Shown here piece by piece: positions 44,399-53,864 of a stretch of 64,000 nucleotides of DNA. The notes beneath the pieces were generated by a model. The model had not been told where the DNA came from and ran no database searches. It was given only the letters and a program-made list of their open reading frames with translations. The stretch lies in contig CAXBBL010000007.1 of assembly GCA_963974215.1 (NCBI GenBank), positions 213,761 to 277,760 on the forward strand, given 5' to 3'. The DNA comes from Croceimicrobium sp963974215. Lineage in GTDB: Bacteria > Bacteroidota > Bacteroidia > Flavobacteriales > Schleiferiaceae. The position numbers and the translations under genes were made by a program. Position 1 is the stretch's first letter. The number at the start of each line of letters is the position of its first letter.

Positions 44399-46420
44399 AT
44401 GGAACACGATCATAAACAACACGAACACTCACACAATAATCATGAGTCACATGGCGGTCATCATGATCACCATGCCCACATGATAAAAGACTTCAAAAAG
44501 CGCTTTTATATCAATACTGCGCTTTCCATACCTGTTTTGGCCTTTTCTGAAATGATTCAAGACATATTGGGCTTTTCGATCAGTTTTCCAGGCATGGGCT
44601 ATGTAGCAGCCGCTCTAGCAACAGTCATTTTCATTTATGGCGGTTGGCCGTTCCTTAAAGGATTGAAGGACGAAATTTCTGAAGGCGGTCCTGGTATGAT
44701 GACTCTTATTGCCATTGCCATTACCGTAGCATGGGCTTACAGCACGGCAGTAGTATTCGGGCTGGAAGGTAAGGTGTTCTATTGGGAGCTAGTCACGCTC
44801 ATTGACATTATGCTCTTAGGACATTGGCTAGAGATGCGTTCCATTATGGGAGCATCAAAAGCGTTGGAGAAATTAGCTGAATTGATGCCTTCAGAAGCTC
44901 ACAAAATAGATGGTAACAATATTCATGACGTGAAAATAAGTGACCTCAAAAAAGGTGATCTGATCCTGATTAAACCAGGTGAAAAAGTACCTGCCGATGG
45001 CAATATTGTGGAAGGTGATAGTGAGTTGAACGAAAGTGCTTTAACAGGAGAAAGCAAGCCCGTTCAGAAATCTAAAGGTGATGAAGTCATTGGTGGCGCA
45101 ATCAATGGAGATGGAAGCCTAAAGGTGGAAGTTAAATCTTCTGGTAAAGATAGCTACCTGAACAAGGTTATAAAACTGGTAGAAGAAGCTCAGCAGACCA
45201 AATCAAAAACACAGAATTTGGCCGATAAAGCAGCAGGATGGTTAGCCTATATCGCTATCGGTGTTGGAGTAATCACCTTCATTGCGTGGGCTTTCTTCAG
45301 TTCACAGGGAATGGACTTTGCACTTGAGCGTATGGTAACGGTGATGATCATAACTTGTCCTCACGCTTTGGGATTGGCTGTTCCCTTGGTGGTAGCTATT
45401 TCTACTGCGCTATCGGCCAAGAATGGATTGTTGATCAGAAACCGAACAGCTTTTGAAAACAGCCGCAAAATAACGGCTATCGTATTTGATAAAACAGGAA
45501 CACTGACGGAAGGAAGTTTCGGAGTAAACCGAGTAGTCTCACTAGCCGATAAATCAGACGAAGATTTGCTTTCAAAAGCGGCTGCTATCGAGCAAAGTTC
45601 CGAGCATCCCATTGCCAAGGGTATTGTTAAGGAAGCTAAAAGCCGTGACCTCAAACTACCTTCAATTTCTGGTTTCGGTTCTACGAAGGGAAAAGGTGTG
45701 AGTGCAAAAGTGGATGGGACAACTTATCAAATAGTGAGTCCTGGATACCTGGAAGAAGAAGGTATAGACCTTCCGAATGAAGCCAACTCAGACAAGCCTG
45801 AAACTGTGGTGTTCATTCTCAAAGAAGGCAACTTGATAGGTTTCATCGCATTGGCTGATCAAGTCAGAAAAGAAAGTAAATCCGCTATTGAAACGCTTAA
45901 AGAAAAGGGCATAAAAGTATTAATGGCTACTGGCGATAATGAACAAACCGCCAAAGCAGTAGCGGAAGAATTGAAGCTCGATGGTTACTACAGCCAGGTA
46001 CTTCCTCATGAAAAGTCTGAACTGATTGAGAAGCTTCAAAACCAAGGTGAGTTTGTCGCCATGACTGGCGATGGAGTAAACGATGCACCTGCCTTAGCCA
46101 AAGCAGATATAGGTATTGCCGTGGGTTCAGGTACAGATGTAGCAGCAGAAACAGCCGACATCATTCTTACAGAAAGCAGCCCATCTGACATAACTAATTT
46201 GATTTTGTTCGGAAGAGCAACCTATAAAAAAATGGTTCAAAACCTCGTTTGGGCAACTGGCTATAATATAGTGGCTATTCCACTTGCAGCGGGAGTTTTA
46301 TTCTATCAAGGCATTATGATTAATCCCGCCTTAGGTGCCGCTCTCATGAGTTTAAGCACCATCATTTGTGCCGCCAATGCGCAGCTTCTGAGATTGAAAT
46401 TTAAAAAAGACTTACAATGA
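44399..46420 (+). CDS. copB: Copper/silver P1B-type ATPase, CopB subtype
   Basis: The 673-residue ATPase begins with a His-rich tail (12 of the first 27 residues), has TGES (216-219), CPH (320-322) in the membrane metal site instead of CPC, DKTGT with the phosphorylated Asp364, HP in SSEHPIAKG, and MTGDGVNDAPAL. CPH plus a His-rich N-terminus is the CopB (P1B-3) subtype, which exports Cu from the cytoplasm. It overlaps the cusB start by 4 bp. Confidence 0.94.
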   Translation: MEHDHKQHEHSHNNHESHGGHHDHHAHMIKDFKKRFYINTALSIPVLAFSEMIQDILGFSISFPGMGYVAAALATVIFIYGGWPFLKGLKDEISEGGPGMMTLIAIAITVAWAYSTAVVFGLEGKVFYWELVTLIDIMLLGHWLEMRSIMGASKALEKLAELMPSEAHKIDGNNIHDVKISDLKKGDLILIKPGEKVPADGNIVEGDSELNESALTGESKPVQKSKGDEVIGGAINGDGSLKVEVKSSGKDSYLNKVIKLVEEAQQTKSKTQNLADKAAGWLAYIAIGVGVITFIAWAFFSSQGMDFALERMVTVMIITCPHALGLAVPLVVAISTALSAKNGLLIRNRTAFENSRKITAIVFDKTGTLTEGSFGVNRVVSLADKSDEDLLSKAAAIEQSSEHPIAKGIVKEAKSRDLKLPSISGFGSTKGKGVSAKVDGTTYQIVSPGYLEEEGIDLPNEANSDKPETVVFILKEGNLIGFIALADQVRKESKSAIETLKEKGIKVLMATGDNEQTAKAVAEELKLDGYYSQVLPHEKSELIEKLQNQGEFVAMTGDGVNDAPALAKADIGIAVGSGTDVAAETADIILTESSPSDITNLILFGRATYKKMVQNLVWATGYNIVAIPLAAGVLFYQGIMINPALGAALMSLSTIICAANAQLLRLKFKKDLQ

Positions 46421-48198
46421 AACAGTTGAATAAAACAACCCTAATTCTAGCACTGAGCACACTTGTGATAGGTGTCATAATGGGCTGGCTGATATTCGGT
46501 CGCGCCAATACGAACGTGATTAACGAAGTTGGCCATGCTATTGCTGAAGATACCGAGACCATATGGACCTGTTCTATGCATCCACAAATCAGAAAAGGTG
46601 AGCCAGGCGATTGCCCTATTTGTGGGATGGACTTAATTCCGTTGGAATCGGAACAAAACGAAGAACTAAACCCCATGGCAGTAAGTATGTCTCCCACAGC
46701 TATGCAGTTGGCGCAGGTTCAAACGCTCACGGTGGGTAAGGGAAGTGTCACAAAATCCATTCAACTGAATGGCAAAGTGCAGGAAGATGAACGATTACTG
46801 CATACACAATCTTCCCATGTATCAGGTCGTATCGAAGAACTAACTGTAACGTTTACAGGAGATTTTGTGTCAAAAGGTAAGATCATTGCAAGGCTTTATT
46901 CGCCCGAATTAGTGACAGCTCAGGAAGAACTTCTCGAAGCACAAAAAATTGCCACGACACAGCCTGCTCTATTCAATGCAGCCAAGGAAAAATTAAAGAA
47001 GTGGAAGCTCACAGATAAGCAAATAGATCAGGTGCTGACTTCAGGTCAGGCTATTGAGTCATTTCCTATTCTTGCAGATGTATCGGGATATGTTACTGAA
47101 AAAATGGTCAACCTTGGAGATTACGTAAGGCAAGGTGAACCCATATATCAAATAGCAGATTTATCAAAAGTCTGGGTATTGTTTGATGTGTATGAGACGG
47201 ACATGGGTTTTATAAACAAAGGGGATAAAGTCGAATACACTATCCAATCAATACCAGGTAAAACATTCAGTGGTACAATCAGCTACATCGACCCTGTAAT
47301 AGATCCCAAAACAAGAGTGGCTAAAGCAAGAGTAGAACGAAACAATGCCGACTTAATGCTAAAGCCTGAAATGTTCGTCAGTGGAACCGTAGAAGCAAGT
47401 ACTTCAACAAAGAAGCCATCATTGACGGTTCCAAAATCAGCCGTTATGTGGACAGGCACTCGTTCTGTTGTTTACGTCATGCAAACCAGCTCACAAGGCG
47501 TTAGTTTCATAATGCGAGAAGTTACGCTAGGTCCCGAATTAGGAGATAGTTACGTAATTGAGTCAGGTTTAGAAGCTGGGGAAGAGATTGCAGTTAACGG
47601 CACCTTCAGCATTGATGCAGCAGCACAATTAGCTGGTAAACCAAGCATGATGAACCCTCAAGGCGGGGTAGCTATGACAGGGCACAACCATGGTGGTCTA
47701 AAAAATTCTGCAATGGAGAATAAGCCCTCTGCCATTAAGAAGACTTCCTTATCTACCTCTGCAAAAAAATCCATAGAGCCTCTTTTCGAGTCTTATTTTA
47801 ACTTCAAAACTGCCCTTGCATCTGACGATTTTAAAAAAGCAAAGCAATCAGGCTTGGCACTGAAGTCTGCACTTGCTAATGTGGATATGAACCTTTTCAA
47901 AGGCGATGCTCATGCTGTTTGGATGGAGTTATCATCTTCCCTGAAAAATTCTTTACAACACATTGAACACGAAGAAAACATAGCCGCCCTGAGAGAAAGC
48001 TTTATCCATATTTCAAACGGGATGATAGCAATTGCAGAGTCTTTTGAACCAAATATATCTCCAATTTATATTCAGCATTGCCCGATGGCAAACTCAGATA
48101 AAGGTGCAGATTGGCTGAGCCAATCAAAAGAAATACGAAACCCCTACTTCGGTGAGTCTATGCTGACCTGCGGAGAAGTAAAAAAAGAAATCAACTAA
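46417..48198 (+). CDS. cusB: CusB-type RND periplasmic adaptor with HMBD and DUF3347 domains
   Basis: The 593-residue protein has an N-terminal membrane anchor, a heavy-metal-binding domain (about 50-75: WTCSMHPQIRKGEPG then CPICGMDLIP), the adaptor core (barrel-sandwich hybrid with QSSHVSGRIEELTV, and VLFDVYETDMGFI), and a C-terminal DUF3347 domain (about 450-590) with HCPMANSDKGADWLS. It connects CusA and the outer channel and delivers metal. The same DUF3347 domain is encoded as a separate protein by the next gene. Confidence 0.92.
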   Translation: MKQLNKTTLILALSTLVIGVIMGWLIFGRANTNVINEVGHAIAEDTETIWTCSMHPQIRKGEPGDCPICGMDLIPLESEQNEELNPMAVSMSPTAMQLAQVQTLTVGKGSVTKSIQLNGKVQEDERLLHTQSSHVSGRIEELTVTFTGDFVSKGKIIARLYSPELVTAQEELLEAQKIATTQPALFNAAKEKLKKWKLTDKQIDQVLTSGQAIESFPILADVSGYVTEKMVNLGDYVRQGEPIYQIADLSKVWVLFDVYETDMGFINKGDKVEYTIQSIPGKTFSGTISYIDPVIDPKTRVAKARVERNNADLMLKPEMFVSGTVEASTSTKKPSLTVPKSAVMWTGTRSVVYVMQTSSQGVSFIMREVTLGPELGDSYVIESGLEAGEEIAVNGTFSIDAAAQLAGKPSMMNPQGGVAMTGHNHGGLKNSAMENKPSAIKKTSLSTSAKKSIEPLFESYFNFKTALASDDFKKAKQSGLALKSALANVDMNLFKGDAHAVWMELSSSLKNSLQHIEHEENIAALRESFIHISNGMIAIAESFEPNISPIYIQHCPMANSDKGADWLSQSKEIRNPYFGESMLTCGEVKKEIN

Positions 48199-48222
48199 TT
48201 ATTCACTTCAAATTCAAATACA

Positions 48223-48780
48223 ATGAAATCAACAACTCAGAAATTCAACACAAAAACAAATAATCCGATGATGAGAACATTTCTTGGATTACTTGTATCC
48301 ATCGGGTTAACAACTACCCTTTATTCTTGTAATAACTCACAGAAAAGCGATGAGAAAAATAAAACAGAGCAATCCACTATTGATGCTGGTCAAGCTTCTG
48401 GCGTATTAGATAACTATCTTAAAGTGAAAGATGCCCTCGTGCAATCTGATGGATCAGCAGCTAGCAAAGCGGCAGGGAAACTTATACTCAGCATTCCTGA
48501 TGGTCAAGATGAACTAATGAAAAAAATACGCTTTGATGCTCAGCATATAGCTGATACGGAAAACGTAGATCACCAACGAGACCACTTCAATACCCTTTCA
48601 GACAACATTTACGCGTGGGTAAAAGAATCTAATGTAAATGATCAAAAGCTTTACAAACAATACTGCCCTATGGCATTCAACAACGAAGGAGCCTACTGGC
48701 TCAGTGCCGAAAAAGAAGTAAACAATCCTTATTTTGGTGATAAGATGCTGCATTGTGGAAGTGTAAAGGAAGAATTGTAA
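48223..48780 (+). CDS. DUF3347 lipoprotein
   Basis: The 185-residue protein has a polar N-terminus, a hydrophobic signal, and a possible lipobox in TTLYSCNN. The rest is a DUF3347 domain (SGVLDNYLKVKDALVQSDG, YKQYCPMAFNNEGAYWLS, NPYFGDKMLHCGSVKEEL). The Tyr-Cys-Pro-Met and the late Cys suggest a copper/silver-binding periplasmic protein. It parallels the C-terminus of CusB. The true start may be MMRTFLG at residue 16. A terminator follows. Confidence 0.85.
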   Translation: MKSTTQKFNTKTNNPMMRTFLGLLVSIGLTTTLYSCNNSQKSDEKNKTEQSTIDAGQASGVLDNYLKVKDALVQSDGSAASKAAGKLILSIPDGQDELMKKIRFDAQHIADTENVDHQRDHFNTLSDNIYAWVKESNVNDQKLYKQYCPMAFNNEGAYWLSAEKEVNNPYFGDKMLHCGSVKEEL

Positions 48781-48791
48781 CTAGGATCAAT

Positions 48792-48820
48792 AATGCCTCA
48801 AGTGTAATACTTGGGGTATT
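48792..48820 (+). terminator. Terminator closing the copper operon
   Basis: AATGCCTCAAGT pairs with ACTTGGGGTATT over twelve positions (two G-U pairs) around a 5-base loop. The following T content is low (AAACCCTTTC), so efficiency may be modest. Confidence 0.55.
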
Positions 48821-48865
48821 AAACCCTTTCTACGCCCATGTCGTTTCAGTAGGGGCATTTCAACG

Positions 48866-48912
48866 CAAACGACATTCCCGAATATGGTAAAACGAATCTT
48901 TGGTTTTTATGA
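48866..48912 (+). pseudogene. Copy of the Argonaute 3' end before the Fur-type gene
   Basis: 34 bp (48866-48899) are identical to 34231-34264 in the Argonaute gene, with three differences in the following 13. In frame it reads NDIPEYGKTNLWFL then TGA, the exact Argonaute C-terminus. The TGA overlaps the ATG of the Fur-type gene. Upstream sequence (48821-48865) does not continue the Argonaute reading frame, so it is a truncated leftover. Confidence 0.8.
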
Positions 48913-49319
48913 GCACCTTACAAGAAGAAAAACTTAGAAAAAAATCTATTAAACCAACAGCCATGCGCCTTTTGGTTTTACAATACTTAATGGAGCAAAA
49001 TCGCGCATTAAGTTTGAATGAACTAGAAGTGCTTTTCGAAAATGCTGATAAGTCAACCATATTCCGAACGCTCAAAACATTTCAAGAAAACTACTTGGTA
49101 CACAGAATCAATGACGGTAGTGGAGCAATCAAATATGCGCTTTGTGATGATGACTGTATTTGCAGTTTGGAAGATAACCACATTCATTTCTTGTGTACTA
49201 AATGCGAGAAAACCTATTGCCTAAAGGATACCCCTATCGCAACTCCGAATTTACCAAATGGATTTAGAGCAAACTTTGCTAATTATCTGATTGAAGGCAT
49301 TTGTTCTACATGTACCTAA
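48909..49319 (+). CDS. Fur-family metalloregulator
   Basis: The 136-residue protein has the Fur fold: winged helix (SIKPTAMRLLVLQYLMEQN, STIFRTLKTFQEN) and metal residues in HIHFLCTKCEKTYCL and GICSTCT. The pairs CTKC and CSTC make a structural zinc site, as in Fur/Zur. It begins at 48909, in the ATGA shared with the Argonaute-tail scar. It precedes a TonB receptor, so it likely controls metal uptake and/or efflux genes of the next block; Zn or Fe specificity cannot be told. Confidence 0.87.
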   Translation: MSTLQEEKLRKKSIKPTAMRLLVLQYLMEQNRALSLNELEVLFENADKSTIFRTLKTFQENYLVHRINDGSGAIKYALCDDDCICSLEDNHIHFLCTKCEKTYCLKDTPIATPNLPNGFRANFANYLIEGICSTCT

Positions 49320-49379
49320 ACTTTGCAATGGCATTGCACTCCTTAATAGCTTGCTTTGTGTTCGAATTAAAACTTGAAC

Positions 49380-51548
49380 ATGAAGCACGCATTTCTATCA
49401 CTTTTCATTCTATTTAGCGTATCTGCTATTGCACAAAACAACATTTACTTTCAGGTAAATGATGAAGAAGGTGAAAGCCTCATTGGAGCAACTATTGTTA
49501 TTGATGGAACGACAAATGGTGGTACAACAAATGCGGAAGGCAAGTATCACTTTCAAAATATTCCCAACGGCTCAATCAACTTTTTTATAAGTTATGTAGG
49601 GTATGAACCGCAATCCAAAACACTACTTTTTCCTAAATCTGATGGTCAAACGATTGTTATTGTCATGGAATCCGGTGAAGAGCTTGAAGAAGTAATCGTG
49701 TCTGCTACACGTTCTTCAAGAACAATAGAGACCATTCCAACACGTATAGAAGCTGTAACCTTAGAAGAGCTTGGAGAGAAAGCCGTAATGAACTCAAGTA
49801 ACATAAGCATGGTACTTAGAGAGTCTCCAGGTATAATGATGCAACAAACCTCTTTGAGTTCAGGAAACATGAACATACGTATTCAGGGACTTGACGGTAG
49901 ATATACCCAAATGCTCCGTGATGGAGCACCTATATATGGCGGCTTTGCAGGTGGGCTATCAATCTTACAGATCCCGCCACTTGACTTAAAGCAATTTGAA
50001 ATCATTAAAGGCGGAAATTCTACACTCTACGGTGGTGGAGCCATTGCAGGTATAGTAAACTTGGTTTCCAAAACCCCAGAAGAAGAACCTGAACTTACCA
50101 TAATGATTGACCAAACAAGCGCATTGGGAACTACAGGAAATATCTTCTATGCCCAGAAGTATGGAAAGTTTGGACTAACCATGTATGGGTCGGGAAACAA
50201 TCAAATAGCGTACGATCCAGATGATGATGGTTTCTCGAACATGCCTCAATCACAGTCTCTCACTTTAAATCCACGATTGTTTTATTATCCCAGCAACAAC
50301 ACAGAAGTTTCGCTTGGTGTAGGAGCAACCCTTGATGAAAGAACAGGTGGAGATATGAAAGTGATTGATGGCAATCCTGAGATAGAAAATGTCTTTACGG
50401 AAGTAAATAAATCCGAAAGGTATAATTCTCAATTCCTCTTGAAGAACCAAAAGGAAAACCGTGAGATAATTTTAAAAAATAATATAAGCCTGTTCAACCG
50501 GGAATTAACTATTCCCGACTATCTGTTTGACGGACAGCAGCTATCCAGTTTTTCAGAAGCATTTCTAAAACTCGACAAATCAGATGAAAACGAATGGCAC
50601 TTAGGAGTGAATCATTATTACGAGTCTTTTACAGACAACAATCCTGATAGCCTTGGCTCTCAGGGTTACACATTCAATACGTTTGGTGCTTTTGTCCAGA
50701 ACACAAGGAATTTAGGTGAAAGATTTGTTTTTGAAGGTGGCTTACGTACCGATTACAACATTGAACATGGCCCCTTTGTACTGCCAAGACTTGCACTACT
50801 TTACAAGCACAGCAATAAGTTTTCTTCAAGAATAAGCGGTGCAATGGGTTATAAACTCCCAACGCTATTTACAGAAGATGCGGAGCGTATTTATTATAAA
50901 GATATAGCACCGATTAGCACAAGTTCACTCAATCCCGAAACCTCCATTGGTGGGAATATTGACTTCAACTATAAAACTATTGTACTAGACAAATTCACGT
51001 TTGCCATTAACCAACTCTTCTTTTTCACACAGCTCAACCAAGCATTAGTCCTAAGAGAAGATGTACCAAGCAGCACATACTTTTATGAAAATGCCGATGG
51101 CCCAATTCAAAGTTCAGGTTTTGAAACTTCGATTAGAACCACATACGAAGACTTTAAATTATTTATGTATTACACCTATACCAACACACAACTGAAATAC
51201 GACAATATAAATAAGCAGCAGCCCTTAACCCCTGAGAGTATGGCAGGTTTCATTCTGATGTATGAATTAGAAGACAATTGGTCAGTTGGCTACGAACTCT
51301 ACTACACAGGCCAGCAATTTGATAACAGCTTTGATCAAAAACCTGACTATTGGACAATGGGTTTTATGGTGATGAAGCACTTTGAACACATTACCCTATT
51401 TGCCAACTTCGAGAATTTCACCAATACAATACAAACCAATTTTGAACCACTTGTAAATGCTCCAATTTCCAATCCAACCTTTAATGATATATGGGCACCC
51501 ACTCCAGGCTTTGTATTTAATGGTGGTGTGAAGATTAACATTTTCTAA
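49380..51548 (+). CDS. TonB-dependent outer-membrane receptor
   Basis: The 722-residue protein starts at ATG 49380 (MKHAFLSLFILFSVSAIAQ). It has a carboxypeptidase-like N-domain (ATIVIDGTTNGGTTNAEGKY), a plug (IRIQGLDGRYTQMLRDGAP, IEIIKGGNSTLYGGGAIAG in part) and a 22-strand-type barrel to the terminal GFVFNGGVKINIF. It imports a metal complex or other ligand with TonB energy. It follows the Fur-type gene by 60 bp and is followed 3 bp on by the ICMT gene. Confidence 0.93.
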   Translation: MKHAFLSLFILFSVSAIAQNNIYFQVNDEEGESLIGATIVIDGTTNGGTTNAEGKYHFQNIPNGSINFFISYVGYEPQSKTLLFPKSDGQTIVIVMESGEELEEVIVSATRSSRTIETIPTRIEAVTLEELGEKAVMNSSNISMVLRESPGIMMQQTSLSSGNMNIRIQGLDGRYTQMLRDGAPIYGGFAGGLSILQIPPLDLKQFEIIKGGNSTLYGGGAIAGIVNLVSKTPEEEPELTIMIDQTSALGTTGNIFYAQKYGKFGLTMYGSGNNQIAYDPDDDGFSNMPQSQSLTLNPRLFYYPSNNTEVSLGVGATLDERTGGDMKVIDGNPEIENVFTEVNKSERYNSQFLLKNQKENREIILKNNISLFNRELTIPDYLFDGQQLSSFSEAFLKLDKSDENEWHLGVNHYYESFTDNNPDSLGSQGYTFNTFGAFVQNTRNLGERFVFEGGLRTDYNIEHGPFVLPRLALLYKHSNKFSSRISGAMGYKLPTLFTEDAERIYYKDIAPISTSSLNPETSIGGNIDFNYKTIVLDKFTFAINQLFFFTQLNQALVLREDVPSSTYFYENADGPIQSSGFETSIRTTYEDFKLFMYYTYTNTQLKYDNINKQQPLTPESMAGFILMYELEDNWSVGYELYYTGQQFDNSFDQKPDYWTMGFMVMKHFEHITLFANFENFTNTIQTNFEPLVNAPISNPTFNDIWAPTPGFVFNGGVKINIF

Positions 51549-51551
51549 ACC

Positions 51552-52151
51552 ATGGACTTTTACCAAATCATAACTCCAATTATCACCGTTGCGTATTTGC
51601 TCATAGTCTTTGTGTTTCGATCCATCATAGTGTGGCGGCAATCGGGTGTTAATCCTTTTGTTTTCAGTTCAACCGAGAATGCACATGACTACCTCGGTTT
51701 CATTTACAAAATGGCTGTTCTTTTTATGGCTATAACTATTGTCTGCTACTCCTACCTACCAGCTATTTATCAGTTTTTGAATCCTATTCCTTTTTTATTG
51801 CGGGACTCAATACAAATGGTCGGTGTAGCCCTATTGCTAATCTCATTTCTTTGGACATTAATCGCTCAAGTTCAAATGTCAGATTCTTGGCGTATTGGAA
51901 TAGACTATGACGAAAAGACTGAATTAGTAGTTAAAGGGATATTTGCTATCTCAAGAAATCCAGTATTCCTAGGCGTAGTGGTATTTTACATTGGCATTTT
52001 CCTCATTCTTCCAAACACCCTGAGCTTTACATTGGTACTAGTGATGTTCATAACCGTACAAGTCCAAGTAAGATTAGAAGAAGTGTACCTACTTGAAACA
52101 CATGGTGAAGCATATCAAGCATATAAAAACAGTGTGAGACGATGGATTTGA
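51552..52151 (+). CDS. ICMT/PEMT-like membrane methyltransferase
   Basis: The 199-residue membrane protein has about five segments and the isoprenylcysteine methyltransferase-type C-terminal motif: ELVVKGIFAISRNPVFLGVV, then VQVQVRLEEVYLLETHGEAYQ (in part). This family in bacteria methylates small membrane-associated molecules; its role in metal cassettes is unknown. It overlaps the CDF-like gene by its stop. Confidence 0.83.
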   Translation: MDFYQIITPIITVAYLLIVFVFRSIIVWRQSGVNPFVFSSTENAHDYLGFIYKMAVLFMAITIVCYSYLPAIYQFLNPIPFLLRDSIQMVGVALLLISFLWTLIAQVQMSDSWRIGIDYDEKTELVVKGIFAISRNPVFLGVVVFYIGIFLILPNTLSFTLVLVMFITVQVQVRLEEVYLLETHGEAYQAYKNSVRRWI

Positions 52152-52948
52152 TGCGAAAAGCAATATTCCACATTTCTAAAATGGACTGCCCTTCGGAAGA
52201 GCAAATGATTCGTATGAAGCTATCCGATTATGATTCCATACAGCACCTTGATTTTGTAATTCAAGACAGAAAACTAACCGTAATGCACCTTGGCAATTCA
52301 ACTGAAATATTGAATCTGCTAGAAGAGCTGAAATTGGATACAAAGTTGGTTTCCGAATCAAAAACGACAGAGTCAATAAACTACTCTAAAGACTCCAAAA
52401 AAGAGCGAAAACTACTATGGGCAGTACTATTAATTAACTTCTCATTTTTTGTAATTGAGATACTTTTTGGTTGGTTTTCTAGGTCAATGGGTTTAGTGGC
52501 TGATTCATTAGATATGTTGGCTGATTCAATTGTATATGCGCTCAGTTTAATGGCAGTGGGGCAATCTGCTATCCGCAAAAAGAACGTTGCGAAATGGAGT
52601 GGATATTTTCAATTACTCCTAGCCCTAATAGGATTAATTGAAGTGATAAGACGTTTTATAGGATCGGAAGAAATGCCTGTATTTCAAACCATGATTGTAA
52701 TCTCATTTCTTGCCTTAATAGCCAATGGTCTTTCGCTATATCTTATTCAAAAATCCAAAAGCAAAGAAGCTCACATGCAGGCTTCAGCGATTTTTACTTC
52801 CAATGATATTATTATAAATATTGGAGTAATTACAGCAGGTACACTTGTCTATTTTACCAGCAGTCAGATTCCTGACCTTGCAATTGGTTCAATAGTCTTT
52901 TTGATAGTCATTCGGGGTGCTTTCCGAATACTTAAATTAGCAAAGTAA
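52151..52948 (+). CDS. Cation-efflux (CDF-like) transporter with HMA-like N-terminus
   Basis: The protein (265 residues from MRKAIF) has an HMA-like N-terminal part (FHISKMDCPSEEQMIRMKL) and a truncated cation-diffusion-facilitator core of six segments, with ADSLDMLADSIVYALSL as the metal-binding helix. CDF proteins export Zn, Co or Cd by proton exchange. The start may instead be at 52142 (MDLMRK). With the TonB and ICMT genes it forms a common Bacteroidota ICE cassette. Confidence 0.85.
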   Translation: MRKAIFHISKMDCPSEEQMIRMKLSDYDSIQHLDFVIQDRKLTVMHLGNSTEILNLLEELKLDTKLVSESKTTESINYSKDSKKERKLLWAVLLINFSFFVIEILFGWFSRSMGLVADSLDMLADSIVYALSLMAVGQSAIRKKNVAKWSGYFQLLLALIGLIEVIRRFIGSEEMPVFQTMIVISFLALIANGLSLYLIQKSKSKEAHMQASAIFTSNDIIINIGVITAGTLVYFTSSQIPDLAIGSIVFLIVIRGAFRILKLAK

Positions 52949-53786
52949 TCCCTCCCACGGCCATGTGCTTACGGTAGGTGCATTTCATTCGTGCCTCATT
53001 CCATTTACCAACCTTCAACACCGCACAGCAAGAGAAGCCCGCTATTCCATTCCGCAAGGCTACATTCCATACCATGCTACACTTGCTTTTTGCCAACGCA
53101 CAACCCCAACGCAGGTAAAGCGGTATTCGTCAATCGCTCCATTTAGTTCCACAAAAACATATCTGCAAGGGTAAATGCACTCCCTACGGTCGCCCTTGCA
53201 TATACCATTCACTACCTTTCAGTTTGCGCTCCAGTGGGTGCTCACTTCAAGTCGTTCATTTGTTTTGTTTCACACATTCCACTCAATCCTCATTCGCAGC
53301 TTTTCTATCCCCCCAAACCCCGTTTTTGGTGTTCGCTAAACTCACAAGTATTTAATTGGGGGGCTATCGCTGCTTGTTGTTTTGCTCGCCTGCGGGTCGC
53401 TGCGGGCTAATCGGGCTGTCATGCTTTTTGCTTACCTCCACGGCTACAGGCGCTGCGTTTCAGTCGATTCTTTTCAATCCACTCCTTCAACTTAGCCCCT
53501 TTCACCTCCGCTCACAAGAGCAGTTCACTCATTTCAATTCATTCCTTGTGCCTCGTCATTCCTTTCAATTCGTTCACTACACTTGCCTCTCCCGACAAGG
53601 TTGCAAAAAATCACGCCAGCCCTGTGTAGTTCCTACATAGGCGTAGGTCGCCTTCACCCTAAAGGGATTCAGGCTTTTTCCTACACCACCCTTGCTCCGC
53701 TCGCAGGCGGCTCGCGAAATCGGCTTCGCCTTAGTTTACCTGCGTTTCCACACTCCTAACCAAGAAAGTCAGTTGTAGATTTAATG
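52949..53786. other. Long non-coding stretch, GC-richer than its surroundings
   Basis: About 840 bp with only short, unconvincing open frames on the plus strand. Base composition is richer in G and C than the neighbours, especially 53340-53480 and 53640-53750. Read on the minus strand it has many GAA/AAG/GCAAG words. It holds the CCCCCCAA/TTGGGGGG inverted repeat described separately. It resembles, by memory only, the non-coding mob/oriT-proximal DNA of Bacteroidota conjugative elements. Confidence 0.5.
53305..53367. other. Inverted repeat resembling a transfer-origin structure
   Basis: CTATCCCCCCAA (53305-53316) and TTGGGGGGCTATCG (53356-53369) are inverted arms, with eight perfect core pairs and one mismatch in the extension, around a 39-bp centre. 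It lies in non-coding DNA of a mobile island, so oriT or a remnant is a reasonable idea, but no relaxase is near. Confidence 0.35.
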
Positions 53787-53853
53787 TTTAAGTATTAGCT
53801 TAAATAGTAAACTTCTTTTCTTTTATTTGCGTTAATTTAAGCTATCACTTAAA
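53787..53853. promoter_or_regulatory. Twin ArsR-type operators
   Basis: TTTAAG-N6-CTTAAA occurs twice exactly, at 53787-53804 and 53836-53853, 49 bp centre to centre, just before the arsR-type gene. This is the kind of 12-2-12-like palindrome that ArsR/SmtB repressors bind. Confidence 0.65.
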
Positions 53854-53864
53854 TACGCTCAATT

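Noticed and set aside
48831..48865. Likeness between 48831-48862 and 52960-52990 (CCATGT...GTAGG...GCATTTCA)
   Set aside because: Suggestive but short and imperfect; not enough to name a repeat family.
52965..53640. Two short plus-strand open frames (69 and 94 codons) in the GC-richer block
   Set aside because: Cys/Pro/Phe-rich composition, no start context and no family features; more likely non-coding.
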